From: Bacteroides xylanisolvens XB1A
GTDB taxonomy: Bacteria > Bacteroidota > Bacteroidia > Bacteroidales > Bacteroidaceae
Assembly: GCF_000210075.1 (NCBI RefSeq)
Contig: NC_021017.1
Location: forward strand, 5,411,037 to 5,475,036
DNA: 64,000 nucleotides
Reading direction: 5' to 3'
In this document: one piece after another, positions 45,648 through 55,522 of the stretch
How the letters are laid out: every line of letters starts with the position of its first letter
Numbering within the stretch: the first letter of the stretch is position 1
Made by a program: the position numbers and the translations under genes
The notes under the pieces: generated by a model
What the model saw: only the letters and a program-made list of their open reading frames with translations
The model's database searches: none
Told to the model about the DNA's origin: nothing

Positions 45648-46808
45648 TCATTGTATTGATTTTATGCTAACAACTTTAAATGCCAGCCCATCCGTATATC
45701 GTTTTTCTCCTCCCTCATAGATAATAGCAATCTGTGAATCAGAGAGCTCAACTATATCAGAGTAACCAGAGTTACCTTCATAAACTGTATATTGTCCCTT
45801 CCAGTTTTTCCCATTATCCGTACTTTTTTTGATAGTCATATTAATACGTTCCGTAGCGGAAGCAGCATTCGAAAGAAAAACAGCTCCTCCTATTGATAAT
45901 ATACTACCCTGACACTTACAGTCTATTTGATCAATGCTAATTTGAGGTGAAGACCAAGTAAGTCCTCCATCTATGCTAGTACAACTTTTCCGATAAAAGC
46001 CTTCATCTGCTCTCATATTCAACATTAACGTTCCCTCTCCTATCTCGGCTACAGAACATTCTCCAACACCACCGACAGGAGTAGGTTCTCCTGGTTTCCA
46101 TGTTTTTCCGTAATCATCAGAATAAATGATATGAGAATAACTCGTGACCTTTCCACTCTCCCGAGTTGTAAAATAGTTTGGAGCAACTAATCTTCCTTTA
46201 TGTATTCCCTTTTGAATCTGAATACCATGGCACGGACCGGTAGCATACCAATCCCATTTTTCTTTTTTTACAGAAGAAGTTATTTCAACTGGTTGCGCCC
46301 AAGTAATGCCGTCATCATCAGAATATGTATAGTACGGACGTCGGCTGTCTTCTCCGGTACCATTGGTTATTGCCCCCCATTTATCAGTCTGGAAATTCCA
46401 AGTCATAAGCAGATGTATTCTACCTCTGTCGTCAACAATAGGCACGGGATTTCCACAAGTGTTTTGTCCATCATTCCATATCGTAATCTGTTTACTCCAT
46501 GTTTTTCCATTATCCGACGAACGTTTGACTACAAGATCTATATCTCCGCTATCTCCATTACTTCGAGCTTTTCTAGCTTCAGCAAAAGCTAATAAAGTAT
46601 TGCTTTTACTTTTAACAATAGCAGGTATTCGATAGAGTTCAAAACCATCCGTCCCTTGATTATAAATATAGTTGAATTCGGACGAAGGCACTTCTTCTTC
46701 CGGTGGAACAGGAGTTGGGTTTCCTTGTGTCTCATCATCTTTTTGACAAGCCTGTGTAAACATACTTGTAAAAAGAAATACGCATGTAATAATCTTATAG
46801 GTTTTCAT
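45648..46808 (-). CDS. Sialidase lipoprotein (GH33, BNR repeats)
   Basis: A 386-residue lipoprotein (Cys21 in FTQAC), Pro/Glu linker, then a six-bladed sialidase. The FRIP-type motif is YRIPAIV; five Asp boxes are seen: SSDNGKTW, SDDDGITW, SDDYGKTW, SIDGGLTW and STDNGKNW. The GECSVAE (acid/base Glu) and YSDIVEL (Tyr nucleophile) segments are present. It removes terminal sialic acid from glycans at the outer surface. Its start overlaps the end of the SusD gene by 14 bases. Confidence 0.92.
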   Translation of the reverse strand: MKTYKIITCVFLFTSMFTQACQKDDETQGNPTPVPPEEEVPSSEFNYIYNQGTDGFELYRIPAIVKSKSNTLLAFAEARKARSNGDSGDIDLVVKRSSDNGKTWSKQITIWNDGQNTCGNPVPIVDDRGRIHLLMTWNFQTDKWGAITNGTGEDSRRPYYTYSDDDGITWAQPVEITSSVKKEKWDWYATGPCHGIQIQKGIHKGRLVAPNYFTTRESGKVTSYSHIIYSDDYGKTWKPGEPTPVGGVGECSVAEIGEGTLMLNMRADEGFYRKSCTSIDGGLTWSSPQISIDQIDCKCQGSILSIGGAVFLSNAASATERINMTIKKSTDNGKNWKGQYTVYEGNSGYSDIVELSDSQIAIIYEGGEKRYTDGLAFKVVSIKSIQ

Positions 46809-48249
46809 ATCCTTGAGTTTGTTTTAAATTAGGATTGATATTTATATCGCTCAATGGGATTGCAAGATATAATGGAATGATAATATTATCATCGACTTTT
46901 TTCTTTAAGTTCGGGACCTCCTGATAAACATCAATCGTTCCACCATAATGAAATCTAAGAAGATCGGGCCATCTTTTTCTCTCAAGATATAACTCTCTTG
47001 CACGCTCGTTCAGAATTTCTTTCTCCACTGCTATTTTATTGGTACTTCCATTATAAGTTCCAATCTTGGCACGGTCTCTGACTCTATTCAGTTCAATAAT
47101 AGCCTGTGGTGTTTGATTTAACGCCGCATAAGCTTCTGCTTTAAATAAATACATCTCTGCAAGCCGATATATAACTATATCTGAGTCATAGGTGCGATCT
47201 CCTTCTGTTTTTGTTCCCTTCATCTTATTATCAAAAGTCCCTATTTCATTTCCGTCCGCATCCTTTGCAGTGATATAAGAGTCTTTGGTTCTGATATCTG
47301 CCGGATTTGCATTAAAAAGACCTATCAAAAACGGACTTGGTGCATAAGTGCTGCGAGCTCCTCCTTTAGCATAAGGAATTTCATCCTTATTGACCGCCTT
47401 TTCTACAAAAACATCTCTTGGTTTCAGACTCTGACTATACTGAGCTTCCTTTTCATAAATTTCGAAATGGATAGTCCATATCACTTCTTTCCCATATTTA
47501 GTTCCATAAATATCTGCAAAGTTATCTTCCAGTGAAAGTCCTTTACTTGCCAAATCCGCATAAGTTATGACATCTTTCAAATCTTGTTCCGATCCATTCA
47601 TCACTTTTGCTTTCCATAGCAAAATATCGGCTTTCAATGCATAGCATGCCGGCTTCGATGCCCTTCCTTTTCCATTTGCATAACTTTCTTCCGGAAAAAG
47701 ATCAATTGCCGTATTTACATCACTTAGAGCACGTGCCAAAACTTCCTCCGCGGGTTCTCTTGCTAACTTAGGCTTATTTGAACTTTCTGTCGGTTCCAGT
47801 TCCAAAGGGGCATCCCCCCATATCCGGGCAATACAGAAATACATATACCCTCTGATACAATACGCCTCTGCCAATAATCTGTTTTTATCAGCCTCTACAC
47901 CAAAATCTATTCCGGGAGTATACTTCAGTAACATATTACAATGTTGTATTACAGAGTAATAGCTTGACCAGCTATAACCATTTTGCGATGTGAGGTTTTG
48001 CGCCCATAAATTAGAAGGGCCACCTTCCAGCCCTGTTGTAAAGGCATCTCCTCTGTCTTCAAAATGAAGAGTAGAATTCGATGTATCGCGCAATTTGGTA
48101 TAAATACCGATCATATAACTTTCTACATCGCCTTTTGTATTCCAGTATCCATCTCCGGTAATGCTTGAAACAGTATCTACATCCAGTAAGTTACACGAAT
48201 GTAACAAGAATAAAGAAATGCCTAATAGTATTGATTTAAATTGTTTCAT
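46795..48249 (-). CDS. SusD/RagB-family lipoprotein of the sialic-acid locus
   Basis: A 484-residue outer-membrane lipoprotein (lipobox LHSC, Cys19) with the SusD start NLLDVDTVSSITGDGYWNT, the helical TPR core and LNERARELYLERKRW near the C-terminus. It binds the oligosaccharide or sialylated ligand and closes over the SusC channel encoded 19 bases upstream. Co-translated with the sialidase that follows. Confidence 0.95.
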   Translation of the reverse strand: MKQFKSILLGISLFLLHSCNLLDVDTVSSITGDGYWNTKGDVESYMIGIYTKLRDTSNSTLHFEDRGDAFTTGLEGGPSNLWAQNLTSQNGYSWSSYYSVIQHCNMLLKYTPGIDFGVEADKNRLLAEAYCIRGYMYFCIARIWGDAPLELEPTESSNKPKLAREPAEEVLARALSDVNTAIDLFPEESYANGKGRASKPACYALKADILLWKAKVMNGSEQDLKDVITYADLASKGLSLEDNFADIYGTKYGKEVIWTIHFEIYEKEAQYSQSLKPRDVFVEKAVNKDEIPYAKGGARSTYAPSPFLIGLFNANPADIRTKDSYITAKDADGNEIGTFDNKMKGTKTEGDRTYDSDIVIYRLAEMYLFKAEAYAALNQTPQAIIELNRVRDRAKIGTYNGSTNKIAVEKEILNERARELYLERKRWPDLLRFHYGGTIDVYQEVPNLKKKVDDNIIIPLYLAIPLSDININPNLKQTQGYENL

Positions 48250-48268
48250 AATTATGAGTCTTATTTAA

Positions 48269-51200
48269 TTAGAAATTAATTTTTACTCCCATGTTATATT
48301 GTCTGGGTCTCGGATAAATACCATAGTCAACACCAGTATATATTTCAGGGAACATGCCATCATATTTTTTTATATAACCAATATTATACGCTCCTGCAAA
48401 AACTTCCACAGCACTGAGTCTCATCTTTCTAATCCAAGATAATGGCAACATATAACTTAAAGACACTTCCCTGAATGCCAGGTAATCTCCCTTGCTAAAA
48501 TACAAGCTATTATTAGTACTACCACTTGCAGAGCTTCCGATCTGATTATCCCATCTCATATGATTTCTATATTGATAATCATAGTCACTCTGAACAGTAT
48601 ATTTAGGATATTTGCTTCCATCATTCGCACTCTGCCAAGAATTGGTCATTGCCTCTTTGATGGCATTATTATTATTACGTGAGCTACCCATTATCTGTCC
48701 TTTGAAGCCATTGTCTATTACATGCCCCATAGCCCAGTCCATAACGATTCGCACGGTTAGTCCTTTGTATTTCAATGTATTAATAATTCCTCCGACTTTA
48801 TCAGGACGAACATATCCCATGAAAATCATGTCTTTTGAGTCCAATTGTCCATCATTATTTACATCTTCAAATATTGCATCTCCCGCATGTTTCTTTCTTC
48901 CTTGTGCGTTCGGGTCATTAGGTGCCTTGGCCGCTTCTTCTTCAGTCTGATATGTTCCCAAGTAATGAAAAGCCCATCTTCCGCCAAATCTCTCACCTTC
49001 GGCAATACCACCCACTTTTTTTGTCCCTCCAGTTGCAGGATCATAAACAAAATTTCCTCCTACACGATGCTTTTCTTCTCCATTATCCGGTAAGTCTACT
49101 ACCACTCCTTTGTTATAAGCAAATGTCAACCCTAAATCCCATGAGAAATCTTTAGTTTGAATAGGACTAGCATTCAACTCAATCTCTACTCCGGAGTTTC
49201 TTACAGATCCATAGTTACTCTTAATGGAACTAAATCCGGTAGAACTCCATAAAGGTTCATCATACAATCTGTCAAATGTCAGTTTGTTGTAATAGTCGAT
49301 TAACAGTCCTAATCTATTATTGAAAAAGCCCAAATCAACCCCGATGTCATAGGATTCTGTTGTTTCCCAGCGCAACTGCGAATTTTTCAATGTTGTATTT
49401 AATATACCGACAGAGCCCTGATAGTTGGTATCTGTAATCTTATATTCTCCTCTCGAATTAGCCACACTCAAATTGTTGTTACCTGTGCGCCCCCAACTAG
49501 CACGCCATTTCCAACGACTAACGATAGCTTCCAATGGTTTATAGAAGTTTTCCCGATGCATATTCCACCCAGCAGATACTCCCGGGAAAAATCCCCATTT
49601 ATTATCTTCCGCAAATCGCGAAGAACCATCGGCACGCATACTAATAGAGAAAAGATATTTGCCATTATAATCATAATTTACACGTCCGAAATAACTCAAA
49701 GTGGCTTCCATTGTTTTAGTTGAACTTGCCCGCTGAGTACTATCTGCCGTTGCATTTAATGTCGGAATTAAATCTATGGAAGAACCACTGCCACTTGCAG
49801 AAAGCCTATAACTATAATCATGAGTATAGCTGGCACCTGCTACGACTCCAATATTATGATCTTTCACTTTCTTATCATACGAGAGCACTAAATCTCCCTG
49901 CAAATGCCTGTCAAAATTATGTTTGGCAGAAGCCGGACGAATTGTATTTCCGGTTGTTTCATTATCTGCCTGAAAATAATTTTCTATACCTTCCGTACCG
50001 AAATAATAGGCTGTAGGCTTTAATATCAAGCCAGGCAGAATATTCCAAATTGCACCTAATTGGAAAGTTGTCCTATATACATTGGTATCATCATAGTTAG
50101 TCTTATAATAAATTTCATGCAATCTGCTTCTGAAAGAAGAAATTCCTTCACCCGGAGCCGGAGTTCCATCTTCATAATACAAGCGGTAAGTTGGTGGAGT
50201 CAATATGCTTCGTGATATGGTATTAACTGTATTTCCACCTCCTACAGCATCTCTCACCTGCAAACTAGCTTTAGTAGACAGACTCCATGCTTCACTCAAT
50301 TTATAGTTTCCATTAAACAAAACGCTGTAATTCTTATAATTCGTACCTCGAAGAATACCATCCTGATTCAAATATCTTAATCCTACATAATAGTTAATAG
50401 CTTCCGTCCCTCCACTAATGCTCAAATCTATTTCATGCTTCTGCCCAGTTGTAAAGGTGGCTTTCTGAAAGTCATTATCCTGAAAAATAAGTTGTTTACC
50501 TGTAACAGGATCTGCCATTGTCTGCCATCCTTCGTTTTCCAACAAGTTACTGACGTAACCTTGACCATACTTTTGAAGATAAACATCCAAAAACTCAAGC
50601 GTATTCTTTGAATTTCTAGGATTTCCGGTTGACATACCAAATGAACCGCTCAAAAATTTAGCCTGATCTTCTTTTCCATTATAAGTTAAGTCTGCCTGAT
50701 TAAATTTGGCAATATTCGAACGAGATAATGTTATATAATCCCGTGCATTCAATAATGGGATTCGCTGAGGTTGTTGTTCCACTCCGTATGTGTATCGCAG
50801 ACTCACAACAGGTTTCCCTTTCTGACCGGATTTAGTCTTGACAAGAATAATACCATTGGCTGCTCTGGAACCATAGATAGCGGTAGAAGCAGCATCTTTC
50901 AAGACCTCTATAGATTCTATATCTGCCGGATTCATATCTGATATATTTCTAAAACCTTGTGATATTATACCATCAATAATTATTAAAGGCGTATCACTTT
51001 CCGGCGAAGTTGAACTTCCTCCACGAATAAATAATTGAGGATCAGCTCCAGGCTGCCCACTAGAAATCTGTAAAGACAGACCAGGCACTTTTCCTTGTAA
51101 CTGTAATAATGGATTCTGTCCGGGTGCCTTCTGGAATTCTTCCTTATTTATCTTAGAAATAGAATTGGTTATTAATGCCCTTGATTGTTTTCCATAGCCT

Positions 51201-51553
51201 ATAGCTACAACTTCATCAAGCAATACAGAACTCTCTTTCAAAACAATAACAATATTTCTACGCCCTTTGACTGCAATTTCTTTTGTTTCCATTCCTACAA
51301 AAGAAACAATAAGAGTAGCGTCAGGAGAAACCATTATTGAGAATTCACCGGACGCATTGGTAATGGTACCTTTATCTATTCCTTTTACAGAAATTGAAAC
51401 TCCGGGCAATTCTACCCCAGTTTGATCCTGTACTATACCAGAAACTTTAATTTCTTTAGAACTGATATCATCTGCTTGAATATTTAGGGAAATAAATAAA
51501 AAAGCAAATAACACCGATAATATTTTATTCGTATGCTTTATTGAGTTTTTCAT
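48269..51553 (-). CDS. SusC/RagA-family transporter of the sialic-acid locus
   Basis: A 1094-residue TonB-dependent transporter: signal peptide (LFAFLFISLNIQA), carboxypeptidase-regulatory-like domain (about 35-115), plug with LFIRGGSSTSPESDTPLII and DAASTAIYGSRAANGII, and a large barrel ending YNMGVKINF. It imports sialic acid or sialylated products into the periplasm with SusD, TonB and the MFS carrier. It is 25 bases downstream of the MFS gene. Confidence 0.96.
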   Translation of the reverse strand: MKNSIKHTNKILSVLFAFLFISLNIQADDISSKEIKVSGIVQDQTGVELPGVSISVKGIDKGTITNASGEFSIMVSPDATLIVSFVGMETKEIAVKGRRNIVIVLKESSVLLDEVVAIGYGKQSRALITNSISKINKEEFQKAPGQNPLLQLQGKVPGLSLQISSGQPGADPQLFIRGGSSTSPESDTPLIIIDGIISQGFRNISDMNPADIESIEVLKDAASTAIYGSRAANGIILVKTKSGQKGKPVVSLRYTYGVEQQPQRIPLLNARDYITLSRSNIAKFNQADLTYNGKEDQAKFLSGSFGMSTGNPRNSKNTLEFLDVYLQKYGQGYVSNLLENEGWQTMADPVTGKQLIFQDNDFQKATFTTGQKHEIDLSISGGTEAINYYVGLRYLNQDGILRGTNYKNYSVLFNGNYKLSEAWSLSTKASLQVRDAVGGGNTVNTISRSILTPPTYRLYYEDGTPAPGEGISSFRSRLHEIYYKTNYDDTNVYRTTFQLGAIWNILPGLILKPTAYYFGTEGIENYFQADNETTGNTIRPASAKHNFDRHLQGDLVLSYDKKVKDHNIGVVAGASYTHDYSYRLSASGSGSSIDLIPTLNATADSTQRASSTKTMEATLSYFGRVNYDYNGKYLFSISMRADGSSRFAEDNKWGFFPGVSAGWNMHRENFYKPLEAIVSRWKWRASWGRTGNNNLSVANSRGEYKITDTNYQGSVGILNTTLKNSQLRWETTESYDIGVDLGFFNNRLGLLIDYYNKLTFDRLYDEPLWSSTGFSSIKSNYGSVRNSGVEIELNASPIQTKDFSWDLGLTFAYNKGVVVDLPDNGEEKHRVGGNFVYDPATGGTKKVGGIAEGERFGGRWAFHYLGTYQTEEEAAKAPNDPNAQGRKKHAGDAIFEDVNNDGQLDSKDMIFMGYVRPDKVGGIINTLKYKGLTVRIVMDWAMGHVIDNGFKGQIMGSSRNNNNAIKEAMTNSWQSANDGSKYPKYTVQSDYDYQYRNHMRWDNQIGSSASGSTNNSLYFSKGDYLAFREVSLSYMLPLSWIRKMRLSAVEVFAGAYNIGYIKKYDGMFPEIYTGVDYGIYPRPRQYNMGVKINF

Positions 51554-51578
51554 AAAATATAAAATTAAAATTTGAAAA

Positions 51579-52811
51579 TTAATCTTTCATATCAATTGTT
51601 TTAGGTCGCAGACAAGTGACCAGAATAACCAGCATAGCCAGTACCAATATAGCAAGCAGTGCAAAATCACGTCCCAGGTGTCCGGCATCCATTGATTCGC
51701 CTAAAAGGCTAGTAATAGCAGCTCCGGCAAATACACCACACATATTCATAATACCATAAGCGGTTGCCCTGTAACGTGCAGATACAAACTGACAAAGAAT
51801 AGGCATATTATTTGCATCAAACATACCAAAACCTATTCCGAATAACACCGCTCCCATGACCAATGCAAAAATAGAATGACCATATCCGATAAACAGCAGG
51901 GAAGGTATGATAAGCCCCAAACCCAACGCACCGGTATAAACTCTTCCACGTACATTTTTTAATACCCATCGATCCGAGATGTATCCACCTGCCAATACTC
52001 CGAAGAGTGAAGATAAGGCTATAGAAATGGTAGACATAGGACCTGCTACTGAAATATCAATAGACAAGCTATCAGAAAAAAGAGTTGGTAACCAATTCTT
52101 TGCCGCCCATCCCGGAGTACCCGGCACACAGAAATAAAATAAGATAACCCAGAAGAAGACATTAGAGAATAACATTCCCAAGCTCTTCAATACCGGAATC
52201 TTTTTCATCTTCTGATTCTCCGAGACATTTCCTCTCTCTTTATCACGTAGGAAAAATGCCAGAATAATACCATAACCTACACCTATAATGCCAAACCAAT
52301 GAAACGTGGTATGCCAGGAATAGATTGCTGCAAAAGTAGCTCCGAACCCACCGATAGCCTGTCCTACATATAATCCCGTCATATGTATTCCCACAGCCAG
52401 CGAACGAGTTTTATCTTTGTGAAAATCGGCAATCAGAGACAAAGCAGCAGGTAAATACAGTGCTTCACTAACTCCCATAATCCCACGCAACCAATAGAGT
52501 TGATTGAAAGTGGTGGCATAGCCCATCAGATAAGTAACTCCCGACCATACACACAGACTACCTACAATCAACCATTTACGGTTCACACGGTCACCGATGA
52601 TACCCGACAAAGGACTCATCAGTCCGTATACCCACAGGAAGACAGCCATCAAACGACCAAAATTGGCAGCCGATTCCAATTCCCGGACATCCTCCATCAT
52701 CGGAATTCGCATAGTGGAAAGCATTTGCCTGTCCATATAATTCAGCAAAGCAACACCCCACAATAGTCCGACTACTACCCAGGGATATATATTTGAAGTT
52801 TTATTATTCAT
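51579..52811 (-). CDS. MFS transporter, probable sialic-acid (NanT-like) carrier
   Basis: A 410-residue, 12-segment major facilitator of the anion:cation/hexuronate-type group (NYMDRQMLSTMRIPM, GIIGDRVNRKWLIVG, AALSLIADFHKDKTRSLAVG). Lying between the sialidase and SusC genes, it is best read as the inner-membrane importer that delivers sialic acid to NanA. The substrate is inferred from context; motifs alone would also fit a hexuronate carrier. Confidence 0.85.
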   Translation of the reverse strand: MNNKTSNIYPWVVVGLLWGVALLNYMDRQMLSTMRIPMMEDVRELESAANFGRLMAVFLWVYGLMSPLSGIIGDRVNRKWLIVGSLCVWSGVTYLMGYATTFNQLYWLRGIMGVSEALYLPAALSLIADFHKDKTRSLAVGIHMTGLYVGQAIGGFGATFAAIYSWHTTFHWFGIIGVGYGIILAFFLRDKERGNVSENQKMKKIPVLKSLGMLFSNVFFWVILFYFCVPGTPGWAAKNWLPTLFSDSLSIDISVAGPMSTISIALSSLFGVLAGGYISDRWVLKNVRGRVYTGALGLGLIIPSLLFIGYGHSIFALVMGAVLFGIGFGMFDANNMPILCQFVSARYRATAYGIMNMCGVFAGAAITSLLGESMDAGHLGRDFALLAILVLAMLVILVTCLRPKTIDMKD

Positions 52812-52817
52812 GCCTGT

Positions 52818-54458
52818 TTACTTTAAAATCTCCGTTAAATCGATTTTTATAAAAGCTAAATCCGACTGACTGCTCTCATATAATATGCCTATTGAATTTT
52901 CATCTATGGACGTAATGCAGGAATATCCGGCACTGCGATATTGGTCGAAAAGAATCCAATGTTCCTTCGGCCAGGTCATTCCATCATCAAAACTCACTTT
53001 CAAAGTCAGTTTATCCCTTTTCCCATAATCATTCGGATTTACAAAGAGAAGCATGCTTTTCTTTTTTCCTTCTTCTATATATTCATGTCGGTGCAGGCTT
53101 GCCATACAGGTAGGTTCCACCAGTGCCTTTCTTGAAGTAGGATGTTCCTTCCAACTCGCTCCCAAATCGGTAGTCGTACAAATTCTCCGACCGTTCACCT
53201 CTTTATGTCCTCTGTTCCGGTTGTCGCGCATGTTCAACATCAGGGCACCATCATTCAATTGTACGACACTACATTCCGTTACATCCTGATATGCAGAGTT
53301 GCTGGTCACCCACGTCTTTCCGTGATCTTTACTATACGTAATATTTGAGAAAGGAAGTCCCTTTTCATCACGTCCTTGTGTGGGAAATACCAACGTACCA
53401 TCCTTCAACGTAATCCCTTGTCCCGGTGCCGGTGCAAACAGCCACCATTCAGGATGCTTCGTCTTTGCGGTTATATTATCCGGAAAACTCCAGCTAAGAC
53501 CGTCATCCGTACTTTTCGCTATCATAAACTGGCAGGTTTCTTTTAGTCCTGTTCCGGGTTGGGAGCCTTTTCCTTTCCATTGGTGTGTCCAGACCGTGCT
53601 ACTTTCATTCAATCCTTCTATCCACTTGCCATCTTTATCCAGCAGGCCATGCATCCACAATCCGGCTACATAAATGTCACCTGTATTTTTATCGACTAGA
53701 ATACAAGCATCGCTCACTCCATTGTATTTCTGCGGCAAGCCGCCCCATTCTCCCATATCTAATACAGTCTGAACAGGTTGCCAGGTCAATCCCTGATCCG
53801 TACTCCGATGAAGAGCAATGTCTATATTTCCTTGCAAATCACGAGAGTAGTCATAACGGGCATCAAAAATGGCTAACAAAGTTCCTTGATTGCTGGTAGC
53901 CAATCCCGGAATACGTGACGAAACACACCCATCCTGTCCTTTCTGCCGTACCGCTACTCCTACCCGCAAAGGTTTACTTCCTTTTTCCGAGATTTTCAGA
54001 TTGCCTTTAGTCGTTTTAATCCGGTTACAGTTAAGTTGAATACGGTGATCCAATGAAACCGTATCTTTCAACGTCACGGCTACCCAAAAAGACAAAGAAT
54101 CCTGATTTACCTGCACTTTATCAGTAAATGATATTTTACGTGCAGCGGGAAGTGATTTATATAGCAAACGGGATGTATCTATCAGTCCATTTTCTTGTGT
54201 ACCATATATAGCAACAGAAACAACATCTGCCACATCTGTACTCCCTAATAAATCTAAATCTATTTGCTGAATGGCGTAAGGTTGATTGTCTGCCCTGATT
54301 AGAGTAACCTTTAATACAGGACTTGCCGATTTCTTCACCAACACAGGAATTACCGGTCGTTCCAGCACCCATTTTATTTCTTTACCCAAAGACGTGGCTG
54401 GCAATACCAATAATAAAATCATTGAAAATATGATTAATATTTCCCTTCTTACTTTCAT
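52818..54458 (-). CDS. nanH: Secreted sialidase with N-terminal domain (NanH-like, GH33)
   Basis: A 546-residue exo-sialidase, the length of B. fragilis NanH. It has a signal peptide without lipobox (ILIIFSMILLLVLPATSLG), an N-terminal beta-sandwich domain (about 25-165) and a catalytic propeller. The FRIP variant is SRIPGLAT; Asp boxes include STDQGLTW, STDDGLSW, SKDHGKTW and SFDDGMTW. Catalytic Glu is in VTECSVVQ, Tyr in SAGYSCI. It is a periplasmic or secreted partner of the lipoprotein sialidase in the same operon; the N-terminal domain likely binds glycan. Confidence 0.94.
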   Translation of the reverse strand: MKVRREILIIFSMILLLVLPATSLGKEIKWVLERPVIPVLVKKSASPVLKVTLIRADNQPYAIQQIDLDLLGSTDVADVVSVAIYGTQENGLIDTSRLLYKSLPAARKISFTDKVQVNQDSLSFWVAVTLKDTVSLDHRIQLNCNRIKTTKGNLKISEKGSKPLRVGVAVRQKGQDGCVSSRIPGLATSNQGTLLAIFDARYDYSRDLQGNIDIALHRSTDQGLTWQPVQTVLDMGEWGGLPQKYNGVSDACILVDKNTGDIYVAGLWMHGLLDKDGKWIEGLNESSTVWTHQWKGKGSQPGTGLKETCQFMIAKSTDDGLSWSFPDNITAKTKHPEWWLFAPAPGQGITLKDGTLVFPTQGRDEKGLPFSNITYSKDHGKTWVTSNSAYQDVTECSVVQLNDGALMLNMRDNRNRGHKEVNGRRICTTTDLGASWKEHPTSRKALVEPTCMASLHRHEYIEEGKKKSMLLFVNPNDYGKRDKLTLKVSFDDGMTWPKEHWILFDQYRSAGYSCITSIDENSIGILYESSQSDLAFIKIDLTEILK

Positions 54459-54502
54459 AGTATTTTTATTTTAGGTAATTTTGAACGCATTTAACTAGAT
54501 TT

Positions 54503-54565
54503 GAGGGGAATGACAGAAAGTAAAATAGCTAAACCCCAGCAATATACTTTTACTGTCATCTCCTC
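54503..54565. repeat. Imperfect inverted repeat between nanA and nanH
   Basis: GAGGGGAATGACAG.. (from 54503) pairs with ..CTGTCATCTCCTC (ending 54565), a stem of about 20 bp with a few mispairs. The T run is on the plus-strand side, so it is not a minus-strand terminator. It may set relative expression of nanA and nanH. Confidence 0.5.
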
Positions 54566-54574
54566 TTTTTATAT

Positions 54575-55486
54575 CTAAAAATCGAAGAAATTTATTGCAT
54601 CCAAATCACCTTTTAATTTGTCATACTCCTCAACTGAAAAAGGTTTTATCGGTAAACGACAACTGCCACAATCAATACCTATTAATTTCATGATAGCTTT
54701 ACCTCCACGTACGCCTCCACCATATTTAATGATAACTTCCACTGTACGTATAGATTTCATTTGCCAGACACGTGCTGTTTCCACATCATTTTGCTTCATT
54801 GATTCAAAAATGGCATGGTAAACATTGGGAATATAATTATATGTACTTCCTACGCCTGCCACAGCTCCCATTGATAAACCTGCAATCAGAATCTCGTCAA
54901 AGCCATGCAGAACTTCAAACTTATGCTGCTCCAAATCGATGCAAGCCCCCATCTCCATCAGGTTATTATGAGTAAATTTAGTACCTACCAAGTTTGGTAT
55001 TTTCTTCTTACCCTCTACCAAAAATCTATCTACCGGCAAATTAACCCCTGTGATCGACGGCATATTATAGTAATAGAAAGGCAGTCCACTGGCAGACCTG
55101 CAAACCGGAGCAAAAAAATCGATCAACTCATCTACCGTTCCCGGCTTGAAAAAAGACGGAGCTATTGAAGCAATGGCATCGGCTCCTGCTTTTTCCGCAT
55201 GACATGCCAGTTCCATAGCACTCCGCTGACAGTTTGAACCTACATGGGCAATCACTTTGAACCGCTTACCAGCCGAAGCAACCCATTTTTCAAGAATTAA
55301 TTTACGTTCATCAATCGTCAGCGAAGAGAATTCACCGGTCGTACCACACACAAACACCCCTTTAATAGGAGTTGATGCGATCCAATCAGCATATTTTTCA
55401 ATAACAGATAAATTTACATCCCCATTTTCATCCATTGGGGTGAAGGTGGCCGCAACCATCCCTTCCAGTCTTTCATAATTGTTCAT
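54575..55486 (-). CDS. nanA: N-acetylneuraminate lyase NanA (DHDPS/NAL family)
   Basis: A 303-residue TIM-barrel aldolase. The carboxylate-binding GTTGE is at 48-52, Tyr140 lies in YYYNMPSITG and the Schiff-base Lys170 in GTKFTHNNL. It cleaves sialic acid to N-acetylmannosamine and pyruvate in the cytoplasm. The next enzymes (ManNAc epimerase and kinase) are not encoded nearby. It sits between the mutarotase and the secreted sialidase genes. Confidence 0.93.
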   Translation of the reverse strand: MNNYERLEGMVAATFTPMDENGDVNLSVIEKYADWIASTPIKGVFVCGTTGEFSSLTIDERKLILEKWVASAGKRFKVIAHVGSNCQRSAMELACHAEKAGADAIASIAPSFFKPGTVDELIDFFAPVCRSASGLPFYYYNMPSITGVNLPVDRFLVEGKKKIPNLVGTKFTHNNLMEMGACIDLEQHKFEVLHGFDEILIAGLSMGAVAGVGSTYNYIPNVYHAIFESMKQNDVETARVWQMKSIRTVEVIIKYGGGVRGGKAIMKLIGIDCGSCRLPIKPFSVEEYDKLKGDLDAINFFDF

Positions 55487-55522
55487 AATGCATTTAATTA
55501 GATTTGATATTTCATTTTATTT